A DNA stretch of 64,000 nt from Shewanella sp. SR44-3. Lineage in GTDB: Bacteria > Pseudomonadota > Gammaproteobacteria > Enterobacterales > Shewanellaceae. Below, piece after piece: positions 11,024-19,945 of the stretch. Position numbers and translations under genes: made by a program. The notes beneath the pieces are model-generated. The model was not told the origin of the DNA. It worked only from the letters and a program-made list of their open reading frames with translations, and did no database searches. The stretch's first letter is position 1. Each line of letters begins with the position of its first letter. The stretch covers positions 1-64,000 of the forward strand of contig NZ_JACJDV010000013.1 in the NCBI RefSeq assembly GCF_014163735.1, given 5' to 3'.

Positions 11024-11719
11024 CTATTTTTGGCGAGAAAATGTTAGAATGTGCCCTTTAAACTCTTGCTCTAAGTAGTCAGTGTTGAGGGGTTTAGTGT
11101 GTAGGCTAGTGAAGCCGTATTCCACCATAAGTGTGCTGAGTTTACTCTTACGTCCACGCCCAGGATCGACAATGATGACTTCACACTTTCGATTAGCATG
11201 TTGTTGAATAAAATAGGCTAATAGTTTTATATGCTCATCTTCGTACAATAAGTCACTGCCAATAATTAAGTCAAAATGTCCAAGCTTGCTTTGATCATTG
11301 GCCCAATCGACTCGTTCAAAGGCTATGCTCTTGTCATTATTAAGTAAGGTATTGCGCGCAAGGAAGGCTTCCACTTCAGGGTGATAATCTGTGGCTGTAA
11401 TATCATCGTGTCTTTGGTTGAGCATTAAGCTAGATAGGCCAATGCCGCAACCTATCTCTAAAATGCGTAGGCCTGCAGTGTGATAATGGGCCAAGTGATT
11501 GGCAAGGACTAGGCTTGAGGGCCAGACAATACCGAAAATTGGCCAAGTGGCGGAGGAAATCCCCAAGCTTAGTGCTAGCCCTAAAGGATCGCTAAATTGC
11601 TGGTTGTCACGCAGAGTACATAAGTGAAGATCCGTATCACCAATCTCAATTGTTTGGTAACGAACTCTAAGTGGGGAAGCCAAGGGAGGCGTTGATGTTT
11701 CATTCAAAGGTGTTGTCAT
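11024..11719 (-). CDS. Class I SAM-dependent methyltransferase (Methyltransf_16-like)
   Basis: A 231-residue soluble protein with a Rossmann methyltransferase core. Motif I is LEIGCGIGLSS (residues ~88-98), followed by an acidic TATDYHPE segment for the adenosyl ribose and FDLIIGSDLLYE as motif IV. The layout resembles METTL21/METTL23-type protein-lysine methyltransferases (Methyltransf_16). The substrate cannot be told. The ~40-residue N-terminal extension contains a beta-rich segment common in that family. It stands alone, with gaps on both sides. Confidence 0.8.
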   Translation of the reverse strand: MTTPLNETSTPPLASPLRVRYQTIEIGDTDLHLCTLRDNQQFSDPLGLALSLGISSATWPIFGIVWPSSLVLANHLAHYHTAGLRILEIGCGIGLSSLMLNQRHDDITATDYHPEVEAFLARNTLLNNDKSIAFERVDWANDQSKLGHFDLIIGSDLLYEDEHIKLLAYFIQQHANRKCEVIIVDPGRGRKSKLSTLMVEYGFTSLHTKPLNTDYLEQEFKGHILTFSRQK

Positions 11720-12049
11720 TATTTATCCGAATTAAGCAGCAAGGCTCAGTCAGATATCCAATGAATATATAAATGACAAAACAGGTAGTCAACACAGTAA
11801 AGCAATTTCAAGTTAGTACAAGTGCATTTAGCTCATCCTGAGATAATAGATATTTATTCATCAGCTCAATGTCCAACATTAAAGGGCTAAAAGCTGTATC
11901 TAGAGAGGATGTTTATTACAATTATAATAAATAAACCGCTTTACATCATAGAGATAGCGAATATACGATTGAGTTAATCAACCATCTTATTAAGATGGAT
12001 TGCCTGAGGTCTAACGGGTCAGCGCTATTTACTGACAAAGGGATATGCC
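11720..12049. other. Intergenic gap, nothing recognised
   Basis: 330 AT-rich bases between the methyltransferase start and the decayed lumazine-binding-like gene. It presumably holds both promoters. No clear RNA, repeat or ORF is visible. Confidence 0.5.
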
Positions 12050-12338
12050 ATGTACCGGATTGTTTTCTTAAGCTTCGCCGTTATGTTTTCTAATATGGTT
12101 AGCGCTGACACGGCTACAAAGCAGGTGATAAATTTCCTTTATCACCCAAAGTGGATATCGACATACTCGATATTGATTCGACATACTCGATATTGATAAT
12201 AGAGTCGCATCGGTAAAGCTAACTGTCGAAGACTGGATTGATTATTTGCACTTATATAAAAATGATCAGAATGAGTGGAAGATAATTAACGTCCTGTGGC
12301 AATACCATGATGAGACTAAGCACTCGAGTGCACAATAA
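12050..12338 (+). pseudogene. Decayed lumazine-binding-family (NTF2-like) secreted protein
   Basis: The ATG has an AAGGG site and opens a signal-peptide-like start (MYRIVFLSFAVMFSNMVSA). That frame soon stops. In another frame, from ~12195, the stretch VASVKLTVEDWIDYLHLYK followed by WKIINVLW is the typical C-terminus of small periplasmic lumazine-binding-like (Lumazine_bd_2) proteins. Two lesions separate the halves. A 20-bp perfect tandem duplication (12158-12197) shifts the frame. The central ~50 residues of the family's usual ~140-160 also seem to be missing. Collapsing the duplication joins VDIDILDIDNRVASVK but does not reconnect the signal peptide, so the gene is dead. Confidence 0.7.
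12158..12197. repeat. 20-bp perfect tandem duplication inside the decayed gene
   Basis: TCGACATACTCGATATTGAT occurs twice without a spacer. Since 20 is not a multiple of 3, it shifts the reading frame of the host gene. Confidence 0.97.
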
Positions 12339-12434
12339 ACTCAAGGCTTTATTGTCTGTACGGTAAAGTGGTTAAGTTTGTCCTTCTACAAGATTAACGA
12401 ATCTCTTTTTAGCCACTTGGTGCGGAGCGACCCT

Positions 12435-12563
12435 ATGAAAGTCAGTGCGATATTACTCATCTTTGGTTTGCTCATCTCTTTGGTGAGTGTAGCCAAGCGC
12501 TCTGAGCCTATGGATCTTGCTCCCTTGTTTATAGTTAACTCAAACTCATCCTTCTTTTATTGA
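12435..12563 (+). CDS. Small membrane peptide (42 aa), unrecognised
   Basis: The ATG follows a GGAG site with 7-base spacing. The peptide begins MKVSAILLIFGLLISLVSVA, one hydrophobic segment that could be a signal or anchor, and continues with ~22 polar residues. It ends 14 bp before the start of the lipoprotein gene, so the two are probably co-transcribed. A longer in-frame start at 12378 exists but has no ribosome-binding site. Real-gene status is uncertain. Confidence 0.4.
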   Translation: MKVSAILLIFGLLISLVSVAKRSEPMDLAPLFIVNSNSSFFY

Positions 12564-12577
12564 ATCTGGAGTCTTTA

Positions 12578-13039
12578 TTGAAACAGTGGTTTACAGTGCT
12601 ATTCATGAGTTTTCTTGCTGGTTGTGCTCAAGGGCATTTAGACATCATGGATGCTGATGGCAAAGTGGTTGGTGATTGCTCAGCAAATTTTGACTGGCAT
12701 TGGCATGGTGCGCAAGATTCAGTTAATTATATTCTCAATCTGTGTGCTCAAGAACATATCGCCAAAGGTTATGCTGTGTCTGATGAGTCGATTCTGGCCA
12801 ATGATTACACATTACCTTTGGCATCTAAGGGAGAGACGTGGAATAAAATCAGTGGCCAAGAACACTTTACTCGGGGGCTTATATCAGAGCAACAATACGG
12901 TTATATCCTAGCTGCAATAGAGTATGACTATCTATCAAAGCTTAAACATGCAGCGCGCCAATTAGCTGAGAATAACATTAATAAAAAACAGTATGACCAC
13001 TTGCTGATGCAAGCCAAGCTTGAGTTTAATGGCCGCTAA
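12578..13039 (+). CDS. Small lipoprotein of unknown function (TTG start)
   Basis: 153 residues. The TTG start has CTGGAG 7 bases upstream and gives MKQWFTVLFMSFLAGCAQG, a lipoprotein signal peptide with an LAGC lipobox. The mature part is polar and helical and ends in a KQYDHLLMQAKLEF segment. I do not recognise a domain. The frame extends to a TTG at 12560, but that overlaps the preceding peptide and has no ribosome-binding site. The protein should be anchored in the outer or inner membrane, facing the periplasm. Confidence 0.7.
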   Translation: MKQWFTVLFMSFLAGCAQGHLDIMDADGKVVGDCSANFDWHWHGAQDSVNYILNLCAQEHIAKGYAVSDESILANDYTLPLASKGETWNKISGQEHFTRGLISEQQYGYILAAIEYDYLSKLKHAARQLAENNINKKQYDHLLMQAKLEFNGR

Positions 13040-13101
13040 AAATGAATAAACCTACACAGGGCTGAGGTTAATTAAAGTCGTAGCATTTTTTTGGGGAATG
13101 G

Positions 13102-14091
13102 ATGATTAAAAAAATAAGCGCTATTTTGTTTGTTGTTATGGTATTCGCATTTTGGGTCATTCCCTCAGGGCAATTATTCCAGTTAGGAGTATCCACAGAG
13201 CGGTATTTAGCGGGATTAACGCTTAAGACAGTGCACATTAGTGATGGGGAAATCGCCTACTTAGAGGGGGGGACAGGAGACACCTTAGTACTATTACATG
13301 GCTTTGGGGCTAATAAAGATAACTGGAACCGCTTAGCAATGCATTTAAGCTCTGATTTTCACATTATTGCTGTTGACCTTCCAGGCTTTGGTGACAGTGT
13401 TAAAAACATCAATCTAGATCATGATGTTGCAGCACAAGTTAGCCGAGTTAATGAGTTTGTAAACGCATTGAATTTGACTCAGTTTCATCTAGGAGGGAAC
13501 TCTATGGGCGGCTATGTTGCAGGAAATTATGCCGCGGCTTTCTCAGATAAGATTATAAGTTTATGGTTAATCAATACTTTGGGGGTGGCTTCTGCTCCTA
13601 ATAGTGAAATGTTTGAAATGATAGTTCAACAACAGCGTCCGGTTATTCTGGCTAAAACTAAGGCTGAGTATGATGAGCTAATTTCGTATGTGTTTTATCA
13701 AGCTCCATTTATGCCAAATTTTTTTATCACTGAACTTGCTAAGCAGGCGGCAAAAGATTTTTCACTTCACTCAAAGATTTTTCAAGACATTCATCACCTT
13801 GCTGATGAAAAAATTAATTTTACAGCTCCGTTAGACAAAACATTGGCGAGATTGCCAGTGCCAGTATTAATGACTTGGGGCGATAAGGACAGAGTGCTTC
13901 ATCCTGATGGTGCTAAGCGTTTAGCTGAAGTTATACCTAGGTCAAAAGTTGATATTATGGAAAATGTAGGGCACCTTCCTATGATAGAACAGCCCGCTGC
14001 AACAGCTGAACTATTCCTTTTATTTAATAAAGAGTTAGAAAGTAAGGCTTGGGTTCCACCTTTGACTGATTTACATCCGTCGCCATTATGA
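13102..14091 (+). CDS. Alpha/beta hydrolase, membrane-anchored or secreted
   Basis: 329 residues: a hydrophobic N-terminus (~5-25, signal peptide or anchor) and an alpha/beta-hydrolase fold. LVLLHGFGANKDNW provides the oxyanion hole. GGNSMGGY holds the nucleophilic Ser, TWGDKDRVLHP the acid and VGHLPMIEQP the His, so the triad is complete. The family covers esterases, lipases and C-C hydrolases; the closest look is to single-domain lipases/esterases. The ATG has a GGGGAATGG stretch just upstream. It stands 62 bp after the lipoprotein gene and may share its transcript. The substrate is unknown. Confidence 0.85.
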   Translation: MIKKISAILFVVMVFAFWVIPSGQLFQLGVSTERYLAGLTLKTVHISDGEIAYLEGGTGDTLVLLHGFGANKDNWNRLAMHLSSDFHIIAVDLPGFGDSVKNINLDHDVAAQVSRVNEFVNALNLTQFHLGGNSMGGYVAGNYAAAFSDKIISLWLINTLGVASAPNSEMFEMIVQQQRPVILAKTKAEYDELISYVFYQAPFMPNFFITELAKQAAKDFSLHSKIFQDIHHLADEKINFTAPLDKTLARLPVPVLMTWGDKDRVLHPDGAKRLAEVIPRSKVDIMENVGHLPMIEQPAATAELFLLFNKELESKAWVPPLTDLHPSPL

Positions 14092-14350
14092 TATCGCCAA
14101 AAAAATTCTGAATTTACAGTTCAATTGTTATCGATTTTAGTTAAGGCGGCGAATTGCTTCAGAGCATGCATTAGTCAGGGTTGTGACTGAGCAAGGTGTT
14201 AAGCAAAATAGATGTCCCTAAATGGGTTATCACTGAGGCTGATATTAGCAACTCAGGTTATACATAGCATTCGTGCACTGTTCCCGTTAGACTCCGCCTA
14301 ACAACTCACTGCCCCAAATGCAGTAAGAATTAGATGGATAAGTAAATTTT

Positions 14351-16600
14351 ATGAGCAGAAAGATTGAGTTATTAGCCCCGGGCGGCGATGTTGAAGCCAT
14401 TAAAGCCGCTATTATCGCGGGTGCCAACGCCGTTTATTGTGGTTTAGATACCTTTAACGCCCGTAACCGCGCGACCAATCTTTCTTATGATGACTTGATA
14501 GGCATTATCGGTTTGGCCCATAAGTACGGCTGTGAGGTATTTTTAACCCTAAACGTGGTTATTCTAGAGCAGGAAATAGTGGGCTTAATTAAGCTACTGA
14601 ATAAACTCGTTAACTCAGGCATCGATGGCATCATAGTCCAAGATCTTGGGCTGTTTAATCTGGTTAAAAAGTACTTCCCTAGCTTAGATATCCATGCTTC
14701 CACTCAGCTTACGACCCACAATGAAGGCCAAATACTGTTTCTGGCAAAAGTGGGGGCGACCCGAGTCAATTTGTCCCGCGAGCTAAATTTGGGTGAGATT
14801 AAATCCCTTACCGCATTGGCGCACCAGCACGAGGTGTTGACTGAAGTTTTTGTTCATGGGTCTTTGTGTATCGCATTTTCGGGTCAATGCTATTCAAGTT
14901 CAGTGAGCGTAGGTAATTCTGGTAATCGCGGCCGTTGTAGCCAAGCGTGTCGTGATGAATATGAGATCACTCAAGCTGGTAATCGCTTCCCATTAAATCT
15001 AAAAGACAATTCAGCGTATTTCGATTTACCTCAACTGGTTGATGCTAAAGTTGATTCCCTTAAAATTGAAGGGCGAATCAAAGGCGCTCACTATGTGTAT
15101 ACCGTGGTCGATAGCTGGCGCAAACAGATAGATAAATTTGTGAGTACAGGTAAGTTGCTTGACGATGATTCCAACTTACATAGGGTATTCAATCGTGATT
15201 TCACCAACTCGTTTTTACACAATAAACTCACAAAAGACATGTTTATTGATAATCCTCGTGATTACAGTGTCCAGCATGCGATTGAAAAAAATAATGCCAT
15301 CTCAGTGGTGCAAATCCATGATGTGACTCAAGAACTCTACCAGAAGAAGAACAAGATTGGTGAGGAACTTGCTGAAAAAATTAAGTATCTCAGCATTGCC
15401 AAACAAGCTCTGGTGATGACATTTTCCGGTAAGTTAGGAAAACCGCTGACACTCACCATGACCATTGCGGATAGCAGTAAGGTCTATACCCTGCAGAGTC
15501 AGTCAATGCTTAGGCTTGCCAGTCAATCAACCATAGATCAATCGGCATTAGAAAAACGCTTTAAAAACTTTGCCAGTAATGGTTATCGAGTGGAAACATT
15601 TGATTGCAGTGACATTGACGCGGGTTTGAGCATTCCGTTTAAGGAATTGACGGCACTTAAAGATGACGCGATATGTGTATTGAATAACTCAGTTGCCCTT
15701 GTGGCTGCCGTTGAGGTTCCGCCTTTAGCTAAACAGCCAAAAGTCGCGGCTAAACCTAGCATGTCACTGCTTATCGCCGATGAAAAAGATTTGCACCTGT
15801 GTGAGTTAACTGATGCCGATGTGTACTTTAAATTACCTGAAAGTTTTAAGAAAAACTGCAACAAGTACATAGATATCTTGTTACGCAATCCACGTCTCAT
15901 TCCTTGGTTCCCGGCGGTGTTAATCGGTAAGGACTACCTTGAGGCTGTGCGCTTATTAGAGCAGGTTCGCCCGCAGCGTATAGTGACTAATAATACCGGT
16001 GTTGCCTATAAAGCCTATGAAATGGATATTAGCTGGATTGCTGGGCCATTCTTAAATACCACCAATTCTTATGCCTTATTAACCCTAAAAGAGCAGCTAA
16101 ATTGCGCCGGCGCGTTTATTTCTAATGAAATTAATCGCTCACAGATAAAGAATATCGCCCGTCCCGATAATTTCAAACTCTTATACAGCATTTACCATCC
16201 GATATTGATGATGACCAGCCGTCAGTGCTTCTTCCAACAAACAGTGGGTTGTAATAAGCCCAGTATTGAAGATGGCTGTATGTTGAAGTGTGAAAAAGCC
16301 ACCACTATTACCAACGTAAAAGGCATTTCATTTGCGGTGGATAAACAAAAAGGTGGCTACCCAAGTATTTACAACCACGAGCAGTTTTTAAACTTCGATA
16401 TCGTGGATGAGTTAAGTGATTTGTTCGATGAGTTCTTTATTGATTTAACCAACATCGGCTCAGGTTCAAAAGCTGAGCAAGACAAAACCTTATTGGTGCA
16501 ACACTTTGAGCGGGCAATAAAAGGTGAGCGTGACGCTCAACAAGTGTTAACTGAGATGATAACTATCTCCACTAACGCCCAATATAGCCAAGGGTTATAA
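14351..16600 (+). CDS. U32-family protein, RlhA/YdcP-like
   Basis: 749 residues. The N-terminal U32 domain begins ELLAPGGDVEAIKAAI and carries HGSLCIAFSGQC (C173, C180) and RCSQACR (C196, C200). These four cysteines are arranged as in the iron-sulfur site of RlhA and TrhP. Known members hydroxylate RNA: RlhA modifies a 23S rRNA cytidine, using prephenate-linked chemistry. Despite the old name, peptidase activity is doubtful for this group. A later set C626/C634/C643/C647 lies in a second conserved-looking block. The protein is longer than E. coli RlhA (about 650 residues). It is monocistronic, with a stem-loop just downstream. Confidence 0.8.
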   Translation: MSRKIELLAPGGDVEAIKAAIIAGANAVYCGLDTFNARNRATNLSYDDLIGIIGLAHKYGCEVFLTLNVVILEQEIVGLIKLLNKLVNSGIDGIIVQDLGLFNLVKKYFPSLDIHASTQLTTHNEGQILFLAKVGATRVNLSRELNLGEIKSLTALAHQHEVLTEVFVHGSLCIAFSGQCYSSSVSVGNSGNRGRCSQACRDEYEITQAGNRFPLNLKDNSAYFDLPQLVDAKVDSLKIEGRIKGAHYVYTVVDSWRKQIDKFVSTGKLLDDDSNLHRVFNRDFTNSFLHNKLTKDMFIDNPRDYSVQHAIEKNNAISVVQIHDVTQELYQKKNKIGEELAEKIKYLSIAKQALVMTFSGKLGKPLTLTMTIADSSKVYTLQSQSMLRLASQSTIDQSALEKRFKNFASNGYRVETFDCSDIDAGLSIPFKELTALKDDAICVLNNSVALVAAVEVPPLAKQPKVAAKPSMSLLIADEKDLHLCELTDADVYFKLPESFKKNCNKYIDILLRNPRLIPWFPAVLIGKDYLEAVRLLEQVRPQRIVTNNTGVAYKAYEMDISWIAGPFLNTTNSYALLTLKEQLNCAGAFISNEINRSQIKNIARPDNFKLLYSIYHPILMMTSRQCFFQQTVGCNKPSIEDGCMLKCEKATTITNVKGISFAVDKQKGGYPSIYNHEQFLNFDIVDELSDLFDEFFIDLTNIGSGSKAEQDKTLLVQHFERAIKGERDAQQVLTEMITISTNAQYSQGL

Positions 16601-16608
16601 ATGCCAAT

Positions 16609-16635
16609 GCTGACTCACCCCTGTGGTGAGTCAGC
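16609..16635. terminator. Stem-loop between U32 gene and hmuV
   Basis: GCTGACTCACC pairs with GGTGAGTCAGC (11 bp perfect) around a 5-base loop between convergent genes. No T-run follows, so the terminator call rests on the hairpin and its position. Confidence 0.6.
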
Positions 16636-16729
16636 CATGCTTGCTAGCACTTGATATCAAATTGTGTTGCTAGCCAAAGCATTGGTAGCAACAAAGGCAC
16701 AGCTTAGGCCTTTATTTGTGCTGTGTTCA

Positions 16730-17494
16730 CTAAACAATCAATGGCATGGCGCTGTCTTGATTTTGGATAAATTGGGCGTCGTAGTGCCACACTTGGCGTA
16801 GGGTATCTTGGGTCAGTACCTGTTGCGGGCTGCCTTGTTTAACGATTTCGCCATTATTTATGACCACTATGTTATCGGCGTAACGGGCGGCTTGATTAAG
16901 GTCGTGCAACACCACAATAACCCCATAACCTTGGCTGTGAGCGAGTTCCCGAGCGAGCGTTAGCACCTTATGCTGCTGGGCTAAATCCAGCGCCGAAGTG
17001 GGTTCGTCCAACAATAGCAGTGGTGCTCGCGGTGCTTGGGCCAATTGGGTGAGCACGCGCGCCAAATGGACCCGCTGTTTTTCGCCTCCAGAAAGGCTTG
17101 GATAAGCTTGGTTTGCAAGCGGGCTTAAGTCTAACCGTGCCAACTGTGATGCAACTAACGCCTTACCGGCTTGCTGGCTTATGGTCAGCGGATATAAACC
17201 CAGCGCCACCACTTCTTCAACCGTAAAACCAAAGCTTAAGCTGGATGATTGTGGCAATACCGCTAGGCATCTTGCTAGCTCGGCTTTGGGCCATTGGCCT
17301 AGGGGCTGCTGATAAAAGCTTATCTCGCCTGACTCAGTCTTAAGGCTTTGGCATAGGGCTTTTAGCAGGCTGGATTTTCCTGCGCCGTTAGGGCCAAGTA
17401 ATGCGGTGACTTCCCCTGAGCTAATGTCCAAGGAGATGTTGTTAAGTAAAGGTTTACGGCCTAAATTGACGTTAACCTGGTTAATGTTCAGCAT
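16730..17494 (-). CDS. hmuV: Heme ABC transporter ATPase HmuV
   Basis: 254-residue ABC ATPase that powers heme import across the inner membrane with HmuU and HmuT. Walker A is GPNGAGKSS, the signature SLSGGEKQR, Walker [13 protein letters not shown], and the switch His is in VVLHDLN. The frame is open for 20 more codons upstream, but these lie inside hmuU. ATG 17494 gives the family N-terminus (MLNINQVNV), has an AGG site, and starts 7 bp after the hmuU stop. Last gene of the tonB-exbBD-hmuTUV operon. Confidence 0.95.
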   Translation of the reverse strand: MLNINQVNVNLGRKPLLNNISLDISSGEVTALLGPNGAGKSSLLKALCQSLKTESGEISFYQQPLGQWPKAELARCLAVLPQSSSLSFGFTVEEVVALGLYPLTISQQAGKALVASQLARLDLSPLANQAYPSLSGGEKQRVHLARVLTQLAQAPRAPLLLLDEPTSALDLAQQHKVLTLARELAHSQGYGVIVVLHDLNQAARYADNIVVINNGEIVKQGSPQQVLTQDTLRQVWHYDAQFIQNQDSAMPLIV

Positions 17495-17501
17495 TGATAA
17501 C

Positions 17502-18524
17502 CTACAGCTTATTTTTCTGTTGTAACAACAAGAAGATAAAAAATGGCGCGCCAATTAACGCCGTCACTAAACCCACGGGGACCTCAGCGGGTGGGCTGAT
17601 GGCCCGTGCACCGATATCTGCTAATACCAACAATGCCGCCCCGAGTACCGCGCTAATGGGCAACAAGCGGGTGTGATCTGGGCCTATCAGCATCCGCACG
17701 AGATGGGGCACGACTAAGCCGATAAAACCAATAATGCCGGTCGCCGCCACACTGACGCCAACCCCAAGGGCGCAAAGGGTAATTAAGCGAATTTTAAGTT
17801 TATCCACTTCTATGCCTAAGTATCTGGCTTCGGCCTCCCCCAGTAATAGCGCGTTAAGGGCTTTGCCATCACGATTAAATTGCCAGCTAATAAAGCCTAA
17901 TGTGATGGCGCACAGCAGCACATAGTGCCATTGAGCACCGGCAATCGCGCCCATCTGCCAAAGGGTTAGATCCCTTAATGCCATATCGTTGGCTACATAG
18001 GTCAGTACGCCAATGCCAGCCCCTGCAAGGGCTGCGATAGCAACGCCGGACAGCAGTAATAACACCACTGAGGTGCCATTAGGGCTACTGGCGAGGCGAT
18101 AAACCGCTAAGGTAGTGACCATGCCGCCTGCAAAAGCGCAGATAGGCACCCAAAATCCGGCTAAATGTGGCAGCAACACGATACACAAAGCCGCCCCTAA
18201 GGCGGCGCCAGAAGAGACGCCGATGATCCCTGGATCTGCCAAGGGATTGCGAAATAACCCCTGCATCACCGCGCCGCACTGGGCCAAAATGCCGCCCACG
18301 CACAATGCCAGCAAGGTGCGCGGCAATCTGACGTTATTGATGATCAGTTGCTCGTGGGCCGCGATGGTTTGCAGCTCTGTCTGCGTTAGCCAATTAATTA
18401 CCGCGCTTAAGGTGTTGCCAAGGCCGATGGTGAACGGCCCTATACTGATGGACAGTATGCTGGCTAAGGTGACTAGCATCAGCAAGCTTGGCCATAGCCA
18501 GCGCATCATGGGGGATGTGTGCAT
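17502..18524 (-). CDS. hmuU: Heme ABC transporter permease HmuU
   Basis: 340-residue FecCD/BtuC-type permease with about ten hydrophobic segments. It includes [15 protein letters not shown] near the start, [15 protein letters not shown], and the coupling region [19 protein letters not shown]. It forms the inner-membrane channel for heme with HmuV and receives substrate from HmuT. Its start is 4 bp after the hmuT stop. Confidence 0.95.
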   Translation of the reverse strand: MHTSPMMRWLWPSLLMLVTLASILSISIGPFTIGLGNTLSAVINWLTQTELQTIAAHEQLIINNVRLPRTLLALCVGGILAQCGAVMQGLFRNPLADPGIIGVSSGAALGAALCIVLLPHLAGFWVPICAFAGGMVTTLAVYRLASSPNGTSVVLLLLSGVAIAALAGAGIGVLTYVANDMALRDLTLWQMGAIAGAQWHYVLLCAITLGFISWQFNRDGKALNALLLGEAEARYLGIEVDKLKIRLITLCALGVGVSVAATGIIGFIGLVVPHLVRMLIGPDHTRLLPISAVLGAALLVLADIGARAISPPAEVPVGLVTALIGAPFFIFLLLQQKNKL

Positions 18525-18528
18525 CGGG

Positions 18529-19524
18529 CTATTTTATCTCTTGAGTCACTAAAAACTGCTGCACTAACGTATTAGCTAAGGTGTCAGCGGCATCAATGGC
18601 GGATAAGCCCAAGCCGCCAATCAAGGCTTCAGGTTTCAAGTTAATAAAAGCCTGCTGCTGGCCGGCTTTAGTGTGCGCAACTAAAGGAATTTGTTTAGTG
18701 ACCTCATCAAACAGTGCTGCTGTTGCCTGCATGCTTTGCTCACTGCGATGAGACAATAAAATTACCTCAGGGTTAAGGGCTAATATGCCTTCACCTGAGA
18801 CGCTTTTATAGCTGTCAAAGTCTGCGGCATTGGCGCCGCCTGCTAGATTGATAATAAGATCTGCTGCGGTATCTTTACCGCCCACTCTGGCGGGCCTTCC
18901 TTCTTGAAGTAATAAAAACAATACCTTAGGCTTACTCGTCAGTTGGCTACGTTTATCGGCGATTTGAGCCAGCTGCTGCTTGAGTGTGCGCTTAAGCTCA
19001 AGGGCCGAGCTTGGCTTGCCAACAATCTCACTTAAGCTGTCAATGTTGTCCATTAATTGCTGCTCAGTGGTGGCGCTATTGAGCTTGATGACGTGAATGT
19101 TGGCTTGAGTCAGTAAATTTAAACTGCTCTCTGGACCCATGACCTCAGAGCCAATCACATGGCTAGGGTTAAGGGCAATAATGCCTTCGGCCGACAACAT
19201 TCTGTGGTAGCCCAGTCGCTGCACTTGAGTCATAGCAGGGGCAAGTTTTTCTGGTATTTGGCTGGTGGAATCTATTCCGACTAATTGCGGCGCGGCGGCT
19301 AGTGCGAGTATGAGTTCAGTGACGCCAGCGCCTGCGCTAACAAGACGGGGTTGCTGGGTTTCTGGGAGATTAACCGCTTGTTCAGCGGAAGCTGATGTCA
19401 CATTGGCTAAAGCATAACTGGCGCTAAATATGATTGTCGCGCCCATAGTTATGATTAATGCTCTTATCGCGAAAGCTTTATCCGAAAAGGTTAATTTTCT
19501 GCAAAAAATAGTTTGAGATGTCAT
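18529..19524 (-). CDS. hmuT: Periplasmic heme-binding protein HmuT
   Basis: 331 residues with an N-terminal signal peptide (hydrophobic ~22-42, cleavage near SYALA-N). The mature part is a class III periplasmic binding fold (PF01497-type) with PRLVSAGAGVTELILAL at the front and GGANAADFDSYKSVSGEGILALNPEV in the second lobe. It carries heme from the receptor to HmuUV. Only 1 bp separates it from the exbD stop. Confidence 0.93.
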   Translation of the reverse strand: MTSQTIFCRKLTFSDKAFAIRALIITMGATIIFSASYALANVTSASAEQAVNLPETQQPRLVSAGAGVTELILALAAAPQLVGIDSTSQIPEKLAPAMTQVQRLGYHRMLSAEGIIALNPSHVIGSEVMGPESSLNLLTQANIHVIKLNSATTEQQLMDNIDSLSEIVGKPSSALELKRTLKQQLAQIADKRSQLTSKPKVLFLLLQEGRPARVGGKDTAADLIINLAGGANAADFDSYKSVSGEGILALNPEVILLSHRSEQSMQATAALFDEVTKQIPLVAHTKAGQQQAFINLKPEALIGGLGLSAIDAADTLANTLVQQFLVTQEIK

Positions 19525-19525
19525 A

Positions 19526-19945
19526 TTAAGATTCCATTAAAATTTGGGTGTTTTCGATATTAAGGCGTTGTAATAATTCAAGTAGTGTCATCAAAGGCTG
19601 CACGGGGGCATTTTTATCTGCGGCGACAATCACTTTGGCGTCTGGGGTGAGCTTAATTTGCTTGATGAACTCGGTTTCAAACTCATCCCAGCTGTCAAAC
19701 GCTTGCCCCTCTAAACTCCAGTGAGGCGCTTTAGGCAATAGAGTTATGGTCAGATTTGTGTGTGCAGCCAGTGGCGCAACCTCATCGCTTTGAGCCTTGG
19801 GCACGTCAATGGGCAAGGTCATCAAACGACTGTTGGCCGTGAGTAATAAAAACACCAACACGATAAAAATAATGTCGATAAGGGCTGTGAGATCAAGCCC
19901 TTGGGCTTGGCTTGTGCCGAGCTTTTTGTGAGGGTGCCCTATCAT
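19526..19945 (-). CDS. exbD: Biopolymer transport protein ExbD
   Basis: 139 residues with a short cytoplasmic N-terminus and one membrane helix containing the essential Asp (LTALIDIIFIVLVFLLLTAN). A periplasmic ExbD/TolR domain follows. With ExbB it turns proton flow into TonB movement for heme uptake. Its ATG overlaps the exbB stop (ATGA). Confidence 0.95.
   Translation of the reverse strand: MIGHPHKKLGTSQAQGLDLTALIDIIFIVLVFLLLTANSRLMTLPIDVPKAQSDEVAPLAAHTNLTITLLPKAPHWSLEGQAFDSWDEFETEFIKQIKLTPDAKVIVAADKNAPVQPLMTLLELLQRLNIENTQILMES

Noticed and set aside
17495..17554. Upstream extension of hmuV by 20 codons
   Set aside because: It lies inside hmuU and encodes an atypical Cys-rich start. ATG 17494 gives the family N-terminus.
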